From: an uncultured Ruminococcus sp.
GTDB taxonomy: Bacteria > Bacillota > Clostridia > Oscillospirales > Ruminococcaceae
DNA length: 64,000 nt
Assembly: GCA_902788785.1 (NCBI GenBank)
Contig: CADALT010000009.1
Coordinates: 30,180 to 94,179, forward strand
Direction of reading: 5' to 3'
The position numbers and the translations under genes are program-made. Position 1 is the stretch's first letter. Each line of letters opens with the position of its first letter. The notes beneath the pieces are model-generated. The model was not told the origin of the DNA. It searched no databases and worked only from the letters and a program-made list of their open reading frames with translations. Positions 1 to 9,028 of the stretch are shown here, piece by piece.

Positions 1-1548
1 GCAGCTACTCTGGGACCGGGTATACTGGATAATATGTACGACGGTATCGAAAGACCCCTGAAAAGGCTGGAGGAGATAAGCGGCGCTTTCATCTCCGAGG
101 GCGCTAACGTTCCCTCACTGGATACCGAGCGCAAATTCGAGGTGACTATGACTGTCAAGAGGGGCGATATACTGCGTCCCGGCGACATCTACTGCACCTG
201 TCCCGAAACTGCGCTGATAACACACAAATGTATGCTCTCTCCCCTGTCAAAGGGCGGCGAGGTCATATATACCGCTGTTACGGGCAAATACACCGTAAAC
301 GATGTGGTATGCAAGATACAGGACGAATACGGCAGAGTCGAGGAACTGACCCTGTGCCAGAAATGGCCTATCAGGACCCCCAGACCCTGCGCTGAAAGAA
401 TGCCCATGTCAAGACCGCTGATAACAGGTCAGCGTATAATTGATACCGTTGTGCCCGTGGCAAAGGGCGGCACAGCTGCCATCCCCGGCGGTTTCGGTAC
501 GGGCAAGACCATGAACCAGCACCAGATAGCAAAATGGTGCGATGCGGATATAATCGTGTATGTCGGCTGCGGCGAGCGTGGCAACGAGATGACCCAGGTA
601 CTTGAAGAATTCTCAGAGCTTATCGACCCCAAGACACAGCGTCCCCTGACCGACAGAACGACCATGATAGCCAATACCTCAAATATGCCTGTGGCAGCCC
701 GTGAGGCTTCGATATACACAGGTATCACTCTGGCGGAATACTACAGAGATATGGGCTACCATATTGCTATCATGGCAGACTCCACCTCACGTTGGGCTGA
801 GGCGCTGCGTGAGATCTCGGGCAGACTGGAAGAGATGCCTGCGGAAGAAGGCTTCCCTGCATATCTGCCTTCACGTATATCGGAATTCTATGAGCGTGCA
901 GGCTATGTAAAAACTCTGGGCGGCAGCGAGGGCAGCGTCACCATAATCGGTGCGGTATCCCCACAGGGTTCGGACTTCTCCGAGCCTGTCACACAGAACA
1001 CCAAGCGTTTCGTCAGATGCTTCTGGGCACTGGATAAGGCGCTGGCTTATGCACGTCATTACCCTGCAATAAACTGGAACACCAGCTACTCGGAATATAC
1101 CGACGACCTTTCGGCTTACTACAAGAAAAATGTTGCCCCCGATTTTATGGAGGTAAGGCAGCAGATCTCCAACATACTGGTGGAAGAAAACAGCCTGATG
1201 GAGATAGTTAAGCTGATGGGTACAGATGTGCTGCCCGATGACCAGAAACTGCTTATCGAAACAGCAAGGGTCGTAAGAGTAGGATTTTTGCAGCAGAATG
1301 CTTATCATAAGGACGATACCTATGTTCCGCTGGAAAAGCAGTACCTTATGATGAAGGCTATACTGGAATTCTTTGAGCTTTCAAAGGAAGCACTCGGCAA
1401 GGGCGTTCCCATCGACAGGATCATGCAGAACGGCTGGGCTGATAAACTCATAAAGATAAAATACGATATCCCCAATGATAAACTTGATATGTTCAAGGAC
1501 TACTCAAAGGATATGAACAAATGGTACGAAGATGCGGAGGTGGTCTGA
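1..1548 (+). CDS. atpA: V-type ATP synthase subunit A (catalytic), 5' partial
   Basis: Catalytic nucleotide-binding subunit of the V1 head, coupling ATP turnover to Na+ or H+ movement. The frame is open from base 1, so about 75 N-terminal residues of a subunit that is usually near 590 aa lie outside the window. Seen: a P-loop GGFGTGKT at fragment residues 163-170, the block following it ([12 protein letters not shown]), and the [13 protein letters not shown] motif. The stop codon abuts the TTG start of subunit B, so the two are translationally coupled. The neighbours B and D confirm the V-type, not F-type, assignment. Other subunits should lie upstream of the window. The coupling ion cannot be read from this subunit. 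Confidence 0.96.
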   Translation, partial: AATLGPGILDNMYDGIERPLKRLEEISGAFISEGANVPSLDTERKFEVTMTVKRGDILRPGDIYCTCPETALITHKCMLSPLSKGGEVIYTAVTGKYTVNDVVCKIQDEYGRVEELTLCQKWPIRTPRPCAERMPMSRPLITGQRIIDTVVPVAKGGTAAIPGGFGTGKTMNQHQIAKWCDADIIVYVGCGERGNEMTQVLEEFSELIDPKTQRPLTDRTTMIANTSNMPVAAREASIYTGITLAEYYRDMGYHIAIMADSTSRWAEALREISGRLEEMPAEEGFPAYLPSRISEFYERAGYVKTLGGSEGSVTIIGAVSPQGSDFSEPVTQNTKRFVRCFWALDKALAYARHYPAINWNTSYSEYTDDLSAYYKKNVAPDFMEVRQQISNILVEENSLMEIVKLMGTDVLPDDQKLLIETARVVRVGFLQQNAYHKDDTYVPLEKQYLMMKAILEFFELSKEALGKGVPIDRIMQNGWADKLIKIKYDIPNDKLDMFKDYSKDMNKWYEDAEVV

Positions 1549-2952
1549 TTGAATATCAAATATATAGGTTTGAGCGAGATCAACGGACCTCTGGTCGTGC
1601 TTGACAAATGCAGGAACGTAAGCTACGATGAGATAGCTGATATCGCACTGGACGACGGCACCCACAGACTGGCGAGAGTCGTTGAGGTCTATGAGGACAA
1701 GGCGGTATTGCAGGTATTCGAGGGCACTAAGGGGCTCTCGCTGAAAAATACCACCACAAGTTTCGAGGGCAGACCTATGGAACTGCCGCTTTCGGGCGAG
1801 ATGCTGGGACGTATCTTCAACGGTGCAGGCAAGCCCATAGACGGTCTTGGCGATATAGTTGCAGAAGAGAGCCGTGACATCAACGGCAGCCCTCTCAACC
1901 CCGTATCCAGAGTATATCCCAGAAACTATATAAACACAGGTATATCTTCCATAGATGCCCTGATGACCCTTATCAGAGGTCAGAAACTGCCTATCTTCTC
2001 AGGCTCGGGTCTTTCCCACAACAAGCTGGCTGTACAGATAGTAAGGCAGGCTAAGATAGCTGATGAGAACGGTCAGGATTTCGCTGTGGTATTCGGCGCA
2101 ATGGGTGTTACCAACGACGTTGCGGACTATTTCCGCCGCAGCTTTGAGGAAACAGGCGTTCTGCAAAGAGTTGCCATGTTCCTCAACCTCTCAAACGACC
2201 CCATCATCGAGCGTATACTTACACCTAAGTGTGCGCTGACCTGCGCAGAGTATCTGGCGTTCAAGAAGAATATGCACATACTGGTCATACTGACCGATAT
2301 GACCTCATATGCAGAGGCGCTGCGTGAGTTCTCATCCTCAAAGGGCGAGATACCCGGCAGAAAGGGCTACCCCGGCTACCTCTATTCCGACCTGGCTGCA
2401 ATATATGAGAGAGCGGGCATCATCAAGGGCGCAAACGGTTCTGTTACACAGATACCCATACTCACCATGCCCAACGATGACATCACTCACCCCGTGCCCG
2501 ACCTTACGGGCTATATCACAGAGGGTCAGATAGTGCTTGACCGTAACCTTGACCAGACAGGTATATATCCCGGTGTTGCGGTACTGCCCAGCCTTTCACG
2601 ACTGATGAAGGACGGCATAGGCGAAGGCTATACCCGTGAAGACCACCAGATGTGCGCAAACCAGCTGTTTGCGGCTTATGCGAAGGTGCAGGACGCTCGT
2701 TCGCTGGCATCGGTAATAGGTGAGGAAGAGCTCACTGCGATAGACAAGGCTTATCTTAGGTTCGGCGAACTGTTTGAAGAGCATTTCATCAATCAGGGCT
2801 TTGAAACGAACCGTTCGATAGAAGAGACCCTCGACCTGGGCTGGCTGCTGCTTTCATCGCTGCCAAGGACAGAACTCGACCGTGTGGATGATGAACACCT
2901 CGACAAGTTCTATCAGCCCGAGGAAGCTGCAAAGAAATTCGGCATCAAGTAA
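1549..2952 (+). CDS. atpB: V-type ATP synthase subunit B
   Basis: Non-catalytic regulatory subunit that alternates with A in the V1 hexamer. At 467 aa it has the usual length. The start is TTG, immediately after the subunit A stop, with a purine-rich GGAGGTGG in the end of the upstream gene as ribosome site. Typical features are the SGSGLSHN region in place of a P-loop, the [17 protein letters not shown] block, and the [15 protein letters not shown] segment. A 30-nt gap with its own GAAAGGAAG site leads to subunit D. Assignment is by strong family resemblance. Confidence 0.97.
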   Translation: MNIKYIGLSEINGPLVVLDKCRNVSYDEIADIALDDGTHRLARVVEVYEDKAVLQVFEGTKGLSLKNTTTSFEGRPMELPLSGEMLGRIFNGAGKPIDGLGDIVAEESRDINGSPLNPVSRVYPRNYINTGISSIDALMTLIRGQKLPIFSGSGLSHNKLAVQIVRQAKIADENGQDFAVVFGAMGVTNDVADYFRRSFEETGVLQRVAMFLNLSNDPIIERILTPKCALTCAEYLAFKKNMHILVILTDMTSYAEALREFSSSKGEIPGRKGYPGYLYSDLAAIYERAGIIKGANGSVTQIPILTMPNDDITHPVPDLTGYITEGQIVLDRNLDQTGIYPGVAVLPSLSRLMKDGIGEGYTREDHQMCANQLFAAYAKVQDARSLASVIGEEELTAIDKAYLRFGELFEEHFINQGFETNRSIEETLDLGWLLLSSLPRTELDRVDDEHLDKFYQPEEAAKKFGIK

Positions 2953-2982
2953 GATATCTCACCTGAAAGGAAGTGACGGAAA

Positions 2983-3612
2983 ATGGCTGAACAGCAGGTG
3001 TTCCCTACCAAGGGCAACCTTATGGCGACCAAAAAGAACCTTCAGCTGGCTGCGCTGGGCTATGAACTTCTGGACAGAAAGCGCAATATCCTGATACGTG
3101 AGATAATGACGCTGGTGGAAAAAGCCAAGGAGCTGAGAAGTTCCATCGAGGACACTTACAAGGAAGCCTACAGTATGCTGCAGCTGGCAAATATGTCCAT
3201 GGGTGTCATAACCCCCTATGCGGAATGTATGCCTGTGGAGAACGGTGTGGAGCTTTCTACAAAAAGCGTCATGGGCGTGGAACTGCCCCAGGTCATTTTC
3301 CACGATACACCCAAGGAAGTCTGCTACGGCTTTTCGAGAACGAACTCACAGCTGGACAGAGCCTACCTTGCCTTTGAAAAGGTAAAGCGCCTGACCGTAA
3401 CACTGGCTGAGGTCGAGAACAGCATCTACAGGCTCTCTGTGGCGATCAAGAAAACTCAGCGCCGTGCAAATGCGCTGCAAAACATAATCATACCCAGATA
3501 TACCAATACGGTGAAATTCATATCCGACTCGCTGGAAGAGAAGGACAGAGAGGAATTTTCACGAATGAAGGTCATCAAAGCGGTAAAACTGAAAAAAGAA
3601 GCGGAAGCATGA
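2983..3612 (+). CDS. atpD: V-type ATP synthase subunit D
   Basis: Central-stalk rotor subunit of the V1 sector, 209 aa, which transmits rotation between the A3B3 head and the membrane ring. The N-terminal PTKGNLMATKKNLQLA segment and the long heptad-rich helices at both ends are typical of subunit D. The C-terminal RRANALQNIIIPRYTNTVKFI segment is the family's most conserved part. It closes the A-B-D gene order. A strong ribosome site lies 30 nt after subunit B. The next gene starts 31 nt downstream, and no terminator is evident between them. Confidence 0.96.
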   Translation: MAEQQVFPTKGNLMATKKNLQLAALGYELLDRKRNILIREIMTLVEKAKELRSSIEDTYKEAYSMLQLANMSMGVITPYAECMPVENGVELSTKSVMGVELPQVIFHDTPKEVCYGFSRTNSQLDRAYLAFEKVKRLTVTLAEVENSIYRLSVAIKKTQRRANALQNIIIPRYTNTVKFISDSLEEKDREEFSRMKVIKAVKLKKEAEA

Positions 3613-3643
3613 TACAGCAACACTGCTATGAAAGGAGTAGGAC

Positions 3644-4249
3644 ATGGAGTCTCTGAAAAAAGCAGTCAGAAACTATTGGGTGCTATCGGCATTCTGTGTG
3701 GTCATGGGCATCGCACTGATATATGAGCCCCATTTCTTCACCAAGGTAGTGGGGATAATAGTCGGCGGAGTCATGGCGCTGTACGGCGTTATCTCGCTGG
3801 TAAGGTACTTTATCAAAGCCAAGGAAGACCCCGATAATGCCTTCGGGCTGGCGACAGGTGTTATATCCTGCGCCGCAGGTGTGTTTATCATGTTGCGCCC
3901 GGATTTCATACCCAAGGTCATTGCGGTAGTCTTCGGCTGCTATATGCTGATAAGCGGCATCGTCAATATACAGGAGTCTGTGTATATCAAGGGCAGGGGC
4001 GACAGCAAGTGGCTCAGGGCTTTTCTGCCTGCACTGCTGACTGCACTGGTAGGCGTGCTGCTGCTGATAAATCCGCTGGTACTCGCTAATACTACCCTGC
4101 GTGTGCTGGGCGTTTGCCTGCTCATATCAGGCATAATGAATATAGGCGGAAGCTTCTCTGTGGGCAGGTCGGTATTCAAGCGTGCCAAGGAAGAGGAGAA
4201 GGAAGCACTCAATAAGGTGAACAAGGACGAGTTCATCGACATCGAATGA
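3644..4249 (+). CDS. DUF308 / HdeD-family membrane protein
   Basis: A 201-aa integral membrane protein with about six hydrophobic helices arranged as a repeated pair pattern, each repeat carrying motifs such as [10 protein letters not shown] and [10 protein letters not shown]. This fits the DUF308 (HdeD-like) family. The C-terminus is charged ([15 protein letters not shown]) and presumably cytosolic. The start has an AAAGGAGTAGGAC ribosome site. It follows the V-ATPase genes closely and may be co-transcribed with them, but its link to the ATPase is unknown. Family members lack a firmly established biochemical role, so no function is assigned. Confidence 0.75.
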   Translation: MESLKKAVRNYWVLSAFCVVMGIALIYEPHFFTKVVGIIVGGVMALYGVISLVRYFIKAKEDPDNAFGLATGVISCAAGVFIMLRPDFIPKVIAVVFGCYMLISGIVNIQESVYIKGRGDSKWLRAFLPALLTALVGVLLLINPLVLANTTLRVLGVCLLISGIMNIGGSFSVGRSVFKRAKEEEKEALNKVNKDEFIDIE

Positions 4250-4329
4250 TATGTTTGGTTTGAATGCACCAATTCTTTTTAACCATATCCGAACGCTTTT
4301 GTGTTTTTGTCCGAAAATGAAAAATCCCC

Positions 4330-4358
4330 TTGACAAACGGGGAAGATTGGTGTATACT
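4330..4358 (+). promoter_or_regulatory. sigma-A promoter of glnN
   Basis: TTGACA at 4330-4335 and TATACT at 4353-4358, separated by 17 nt. It lies between the DUF308 gene and glnN, so transcription should begin near 4365, just before the attenuator. Confidence 0.85.
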
Positions 4359-4369
4359 CATACCTGTAA

Positions 4370-4422
4370 ACAGCAATGGCGCTGTGAACCGAGTGAAAAG
4401 GTTCGCAGCGCTTTTATTTTTT
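4370..4422 (+). promoter_or_regulatory. glnN leader: antiterminator hairpin overlapping an intrinsic terminator (ANTAR-type layout)
   Basis: A strong terminator is formed by 4379-4390 pairing with 4400-4411 (12 bp, one G-U, loop 4391-4399) followed by a T-rich run to 4422. A competing hairpin pairs ACAGC 4370-4374 with GCTGT 4381-4385 around the hexaloop AATGGC. Its 3' arm is part of the terminator's 5' arm, so the full structures exclude each other. The terminator loop contains AGTGAA. Both hexamers have A at position 1 and G at position 4, which is what ANTAR-domain antiterminators are known to recognise. The structures are read from sequence. The ANTAR assignment is inference, since no ANTAR protein gene is in the window. 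Confidence 0.65.
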
Positions 4423-4439
4423 CAACAGGAGGAATTTCT

Positions 4440-6521
4440 ATGAGCAATGTACCCGAGATCTTCGGCTCTGACGTTTTTAATGAGTCGGTCATGAGAGAAA
4501 GACTGCCGAAGGCTACTTACAAGGCGCTGAAAAAGACCATCGACAACGGCGATCCGCTGGGTGCCGAGGTCGCAAACATCGTGGCTAATGCCATGAAGGA
4601 CTGGGCAGTGGAGAAGGGCTGTACCCACTATACACACTGGTTCCAGCCTATGACAGGTCTTACAGCTGAAAAGCTGGACAGCTTCATCTCACCTACAGAT
4701 GATGGTCATGTTATCATGGAATTTTCGGGCAAGGAGCTGGTAAAGGGCGAGCCTGATGCATCCTCCTTCCCCTCGGGCGGTCTGAGAGCTACTTTCGAGG
4801 CCAGAGGATATACCGCATGGGATCCTACTTCTTATGCATTCATCAAGGAGAAGACACTGTGCATACCCACAGCTTTCTGTTCCTACAACGGTGAGGCACT
4901 GGATAAGAAAACTCCTCTGCTGCGTTCTATGGAAGCTATCAATAAGTCTGCACTGAGAGTGCTCAAGCTTTTCGGTTCCGATGCTACAAGAGTTATCTCC
5001 AACGTGGGTCCCGAGCAGGAATACTTCCTTGTGGACAGAGAGATGTACTCCCACAGAAAGGACCTGATCTTCGCAGGCAGAACGCTGTACGGCGCACCTG
5101 CACCCAAGGGTCAGGAGCTTGAAGATCACTACTTCGGTACTATCAAGACCAGAGTTGCCGCTTACATGAAGGATCTGGATGAACAGCTGTGGAGACTGGG
5201 CATCTATGCAAAGACCAAGCATAACGAGGTCGCTCCCGCACAGCACGAGCTGGCTCCCATCTACGGCACTACCAATATCGCCACCGACCATAACCAGCTG
5301 ACCATGGAGATCATGAAGAGAACTGCAAGAAAGCACGGCTTCAAGTGTCTGCTCCACGAAAAGCCTTTCGCAGGCATCAACGGTTCGGGCAAGCACAATA
5401 ACTGGTCGCTCTCCACCAATACAGGCATCAACCTGCTGGAACCCGGCAAAACACCTGCCGAGAATGCACAGTTCTTGCTCTTCCTGACAGCTGTTATCAA
5501 GGCTGTATACGATTATCAGGATATCCTGAGAGCTTCCGTGGCTACCGCAGGCAACGATCACAGACTGGGCGCTAACGAGGCACCTCCTGCTATCATCTCC
5601 ATATTCCTGGGCGATGAGCTGACAGCTATACTCGATTCAATCGTTAACGGCTATAAGTATGAAGGCGAACACGTTGAGATGGAGATCGGTGTTGACGTAC
5701 TGCCTCACTTCCCAAGAGATACGACCGACAGAAACAGAACCTCTCCTTTTGCTTTCACAGGCAATAAGTTCGAGTTCAGAAGCCCCGGTTCAAGACTTTC
5801 CTGCGCAGGTCCCAATACAGTTATCAATACCATAGTTGCTAAGGTGCTGGATGACTTCGCTGATGTACTGGAGAAGGCTGATAACTTCCAGGATGCTCTG
5901 GATGACCTTATCAAGAACACCATCAAGGACAGCAAGAATATCATCTTCAACGGCAACGGCTATTCCGATGAGTGGGTAGCTGAGGCTGAGAAGAGAGGTC
6001 TGCTCAATCTCAAGAGCACACCCGAGGCTATACCCACATATGCTGCGCCCAAGAATATCGAGCTGTTCTCAAAGTACGGCGTTTATACCGAGACCGAGCT
6101 AAAGTCGAGAGTTGAGCTGCTGCTGGATGAATACTGCAAGACCATCAACATCGAGGCTCTGACTATGATAGATATGGCTAAGAAGGATATCCTGCCTGCT
6201 GTTGCTACCTACATCAAGGAACTGGCTAAGACTTCTTCACTGGCTAAGGAGTGCGGCGCTGATACATCATTCGAGGATGATCTGGTCAAGAGACTGTCCT
6301 CACTGGCTGCACAGACCTACAGGAAGATGACAGCCCTTGAAGAGGCTGAAGTAGGCGCAAGAGAGATCGAGGATTTCCAGGAGCTGGCTAATTACTACCA
6401 CGACACAGTATTCGTTGCCATGGGCGAGCTGAGAGCTTCCGCTGATGAGATCGAGACTCTTGTAGGCGAGAAATACTGGCCTTATCCCACATACGGCGAA
6501 CTGCTGTTCTACGTTAAGTAA
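4440..6521 (+). CDS. glnN: glutamine synthetase type III
   Basis: ATP-dependent ammonia assimilation onto glutamate. At 693 aa it matches the long GSIII family, not the roughly 450-aa GSI. GSIII marks are the N-terminal [13 protein letters not shown] segment, the EQEYFLVD metal-binding block, the [14 protein letters not shown] segment, and the [15 protein letters not shown] block. The reading frame is open upstream to 4251, but the ATG at 4440 has a strong AGGAGGA site and the longer version would run back through promoter and terminator. The gene stands alone, behind an attenuator-type leader, and is followed by a strong terminator at 6612. Confidence 0.97.
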   Translation: MSNVPEIFGSDVFNESVMRERLPKATYKALKKTIDNGDPLGAEVANIVANAMKDWAVEKGCTHYTHWFQPMTGLTAEKLDSFISPTDDGHVIMEFSGKELVKGEPDASSFPSGGLRATFEARGYTAWDPTSYAFIKEKTLCIPTAFCSYNGEALDKKTPLLRSMEAINKSALRVLKLFGSDATRVISNVGPEQEYFLVDREMYSHRKDLIFAGRTLYGAPAPKGQELEDHYFGTIKTRVAAYMKDLDEQLWRLGIYAKTKHNEVAPAQHELAPIYGTTNIATDHNQLTMEIMKRTARKHGFKCLLHEKPFAGINGSGKHNNWSLSTNTGINLLEPGKTPAENAQFLLFLTAVIKAVYDYQDILRASVATAGNDHRLGANEAPPAIISIFLGDELTAILDSIVNGYKYEGEHVEMEIGVDVLPHFPRDTTDRNRTSPFAFTGNKFEFRSPGSRLSCAGPNTVINTIVAKVLDDFADVLEKADNFQDALDDLIKNTIKDSKNIIFNGNGYSDEWVAEAEKRGLLNLKSTPEAIPTYAAPKNIELFSKYGVYTETELKSRVELLLDEYCKTINIEALTMIDMAKKDILPAVATYIKELAKTSSLAKECGADTSFEDDLVKRLSSLAAQTYRKMTALEEAEVGAREIEDFQELANYYHDTVFVAMGELRASADEIETLVGEKYWPYPTYGELLFYVK

Positions 6522-6611
6522 AAACTATAGTAAACGACATAGATCTTTATTGACCGATAGGTAGGTCTGTAGAAGATCGGAATATCCATACTATTATATA
6601 AGGTATACACG

Positions 6612-6660
6612 AGGAAGTGTACAAGCTCAACGTTATATTGAGCTTTGCACTTCCTTTTTA
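6612..6660 (+). terminator. intrinsic terminator after glnN
   Basis: Long imperfect stem: AGGAAGTG 6612-6619 pairs with 6648-6655 and AAGCTCAA inside pairs with TTGAGCTT, followed by TTTTTA. Confidence 0.8.
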
Positions 6661-7022
6661 TATATCGCATTTCACGGCGGTGTGTCCTTACTCAGCACAC
6701 TGCATGACCCCATCTTATATATCTGAACGGTCTGTTGTTTTCCCACAGCAGACCGTTCTGTTTTCGTTGGAAACGAAACGGTAAAAAACTGTTTGCAAAA
6801 ATTTGCACAAATCGACATTATTTGATGTCACTTTTCAGGCGCTGAAAACGATCACATCCAAATCAGAAAATGCCGATTTTACGGGATTTTTCAATTCGTG
6901 TATTTATTAAGCGTAAGATACGTATTAACATTATATCTAATTTCGAGCGATTTTCTTTGTGCATGGTGCATGAAATTTGCAGTTAAATCGACTTGTAAAG
7001 TGTTTACAAAATGGAAAATACT
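6661..7022. other. non-coding stretch with two further hairpins
   Basis: No convincing gene. It holds a hairpin near 6675-6704 (GCGGTGTG pairing with CACACTGC) and a second terminator-like hairpin at 6724-6756 (GAACGGTCTG pairing with CAGACCGTTC, followed by TGTTTTC). The remainder to 7022 is AT-rich and featureless. A small RNA between the two terminators is possible but unsupported. Confidence 0.4.
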
Positions 7023-7039
7023 TGTAACCACCTTGTAAT
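7023..7039 (+). promoter_or_regulatory. WalR (YycF)-like operator
   Basis: TGTAAC, five bases, TGTAAT: an exact match to the WalR direct-repeat consensus TGTWAH-N5-TGTWAH known from Bacillus and Staphylococcus. It overlaps the -35 element of a cell-wall hydrolase gene, a typical WalR target class. Confidence 0.55.
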
Positions 7040-7061
7040 CATTTGTGAAATGTGGTATCAT
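7033..7061 (+). promoter_or_regulatory. promoter of the SleB-like hydrolase gene
   Basis: TTGTAA 7033-7038 and TATCAT 7056-7061 with a 17-nt spacer. The weak -35 coincides with the WalR-like box, as expected for a regulated promoter. Confidence 0.6.
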
Positions 7062-7140
7062 AGTTAACGTCGACAAGAGAAAAGAGATATATTTTTCATG
7101 ATGCGTGATATTTACGTATCATACATGAAAGGAATATATT

Positions 7141-8139
7141 ATGAGTAAATTGAAGATCGCAGCTGTCGTTTCCGTTCTTCTCGCTTCAGGCGTTTTCGGC
7201 GGATATACATACCAGGCTGCAACCCGAAACAGCGAGAACCTCAGAACTAAGATCGTAGCAGAGACCGAAGATCTCTTTACAGATGAGTACGTTACCGATG
7301 AGGAGGTCACAGATGCCGAGACAGATGAGGCAGTGACAGATGAAGAGACCACCGCAGAGGAAACAGTCGCTGAAAGGACCACTCAGAAGGACAGAAAGAC
7401 AATAGTCATCACTACTGCTCCCGATGAGACATCTAAGCCCGAGACTTCCAAGAAGACCGAGGCTGAAACCACTAAGACCGAAACTAACAATAATAAACTT
7501 GAGATCCTGAAACAGGAGCTTGCTGCTGAGGCTACAACAACTACCGCCACAAGCGCACCTGCTGCAAAGGACGAACCTGAACTTGTCACAGAGGCAGAGA
7601 AGAGAGTCGAGGCTCCCGTTGCCGCTGAGAAGCCTGTAGAGACTGTACGAGAGACAGTCAAGGAGACTGAGCCTGTGACTACCACTACTCCCGAGCCTGT
7701 AAAGGATGAACCTGAGACAGAGCACGAGACCGAAGCTCCCGCAGAGACTGAACCTGTAGCCGAGGAGCCCGAGGAAGAGCCTGCTGAAGAAAACAGCGGC
7801 TATGCTGTACAGGTAAGCGATGATGAATACATAATGCTTTGCAACGTTGTGGGTCACGAGTATGGCTCCGACTGGGTACCCGTTGAGGAAAAGGCACTTG
7901 TCGTTGAGGCAGTAATGAACCGAGTAAACTCACCTCTGTACCCCAATACTATATATGATGTGCTGACACAGCCCTACCAGTTCTCAGGACTGGAGTGGAC
8001 ACTCAACTATGGCGGTTTCACCTATCAGGTAACTGACAGCGTTAAGGCTGCTGTAGATCTGTATCTGACACATCCCGAGCAGTTCCAGCACGGCTACACA
8101 AGCTTCTGGGGCGATGGTTCGGCTAACCACTTCTATTGA
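7141..8139 (+). CDS. secreted cell-wall hydrolase, SleB/CwlJ (Hydrolase_2) domain
   Basis: A 332-aa exported protein. Residues 1-25 form a signal peptide or membrane anchor (KIAAVVSVLLASGVFGG). Residues about 30-220 are low-complexity Thr/Glu/Pro-rich sequence that probably spans the wall. Residues about 225-332 are a Hydrolase_2 domain. The putative catalytic Glu240 sits in VVGHEYGS, followed by the typical VVEAVMNRVNSPLYP and a terminal GYTSFWGDGSANHFY. The family is known for lytic transglycosylase or amidase activity on peptidoglycan. The ribosome site is GAAAGGA. The WalR-like box upstream suggests control with wall growth rather than germination. A terminator follows at 8151. Confidence 0.85.
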   Translation: MSKLKIAAVVSVLLASGVFGGYTYQAATRNSENLRTKIVAETEDLFTDEYVTDEEVTDAETDEAVTDEETTAEETVAERTTQKDRKTIVITTAPDETSKPETSKKTEAETTKTETNNNKLEILKQELAAEATTTTATSAPAAKDEPELVTEAEKRVEAPVAAEKPVETVRETVKETEPVTTTTPEPVKDEPETEHETEAPAETEPVAEEPEEEPAEENSGYAVQVSDDEYIMLCNVVGHEYGSDWVPVEEKALVVEAVMNRVNSPLYPNTIYDVLTQPYQFSGLEWTLNYGGFTYQVTDSVKAAVDLYLTHPEQFQHGYTSFWGDGSANHFY

Positions 8140-8150
8140 TAAGACAAGAA

Positions 8151-8184
8151 TGCCACGGCTAATAAAGCTGTGGCATATTTTCTT
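8151..8184 (+). terminator. terminator after the wall hydrolase gene
   Basis: TGCCACGGCT 8151-8160 pairs with 8166-8175 (10 bp, one G-U, loop AATAA), followed by TATTTTCTT. Confidence 0.8.
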
Positions 8185-8223
8185 GACAGTGCTAACAACG
8201 CAAAAGTAAAGGAGCATACTGCT

Positions 8224-8952
8224 ATGGAGCTTTATGGATACTGGGACGACCTGATCTCACAAGCGTCGGGATTCAACAGATATGTGTCTTCACATTATAA
8301 TGATATAGTAAGCGATGCAGAGGCTCGCAAAGCTGTTAAAGTGTTATCGTCCTACAGCAGCGGCCTGGGCATAGCTTCGCCAAGTAAACTTACAAAGCAC
8401 ATCGTCAAAAAATACAAAAGCGGCCGCATAATAAAACAGCCTAAACCGGGTCAGCTTTACAAAGCGATATATTATGACAGCGAGGGGCAGCCTGTTGCAA
8501 TAGAAAGCTTCGATAAGCTGCGTTCGGACGGCGAACTTAACGGCAAGACCAAGACCAGATATTTTATCCCCTATGGCGGCGCTGTATGGACTGCATGGTT
8601 CTGGGGCGAAAAAAATGTTATTCCTGACAACGAGCACCACAAGATCGTGTATGATGATAAAAACAGGCTCAAAGGCTTTTACACGATCGGCTGCGGCCCC
8701 GTATCACATTGGGTTTCGGCTGAGGAGTACGATCACAGCGAGATAGGCTCGGGGATAGTGACTTGCATATTCACTTACTACGTGGAACAGCTCAGCGGTT
8801 CTTCAAAGGATATTCCCATAGGCTATAAAGGCTCGCCTGCCATACAATGGAAATACGTGATAAACGTCGATGAGAACGGCAAATACACCGCCCTGACTTC
8901 ATACAAAAACATCGAAGGTGAGTTCGTATACAACGAGCACACCGATCTTTGA
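8224..8952 (+). CDS. conserved hypothetical protein
   Basis: A 242-aa predicted cytosolic protein that I do not recognise. The frame extends upstream to 8170, but that would start inside the preceding terminator. The ATG at 8224 has an AAAGGAG site 8 nt before it and is chosen. The protein begins MELYGYWDDLISQ, lacks signal peptide or membrane spans, and is rich in Tyr, Lys and Asp with a Trp-rich centre (AVWTAWFWGEKN). Residues about 85-115 and 210-240 (YYDSEGQPVAIESF, NVDENGKYTALTSY) resemble short beta-hairpin repeats. No promoter is evident after the terminator, so it may depend on read-through. Confidence 0.6.
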   Translation: MELYGYWDDLISQASGFNRYVSSHYNDIVSDAEARKAVKVLSSYSSGLGIASPSKLTKHIVKKYKSGRIIKQPKPGQLYKAIYYDSEGQPVAIESFDKLRSDGELNGKTKTRYFIPYGGAVWTAWFWGEKNVIPDNEHHKIVYDDKNRLKGFYTIGCGPVSHWVSAEEYDHSEIGSGIVTCIFTYYVEQLSGSSKDIPIGYKGSPAIQWKYVINVDENGKYTALTSYKNIEGEFVYNEHTDL

Positions 8953-8956
8953 TACA

Positions 8957-8998
8957 AACAAAAAGCACTCCCGAACTGATGATCGGAAGTGCTTTTTC
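8957..8998. terminator. bidirectional terminator between convergent genes
   Basis: AAAAAGCACT at the left pairs with AGTGCTTTTT at the right around an imperfect inner stem. Poly-A and poly-T flanks serve the plus gene ending at 8952 and the minus gene ending at 9029. Confidence 0.75.
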
Positions 8999-9028
8999 AG
9001 TATATTGTTATGCTCCGTAAGGATATTA

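Noticed and set aside
4251-4439. Upstream extension of glnN
   Set aside because: It would read through the promoter and the terminator, and the ATG at 4440 has a strong ribosome site.
7186-7857. Minus-strand Ser/Leu-rich frame across the wall hydrolase
   Set aside because: Antisense of the Thr/Glu low-complexity region, no start signals.
8183-8214. TTGACA at 8184 as the promoter of the hypothetical gene
   Set aside because: A -10 at proper spacing would overlap the ribosome site and none matches the consensus.
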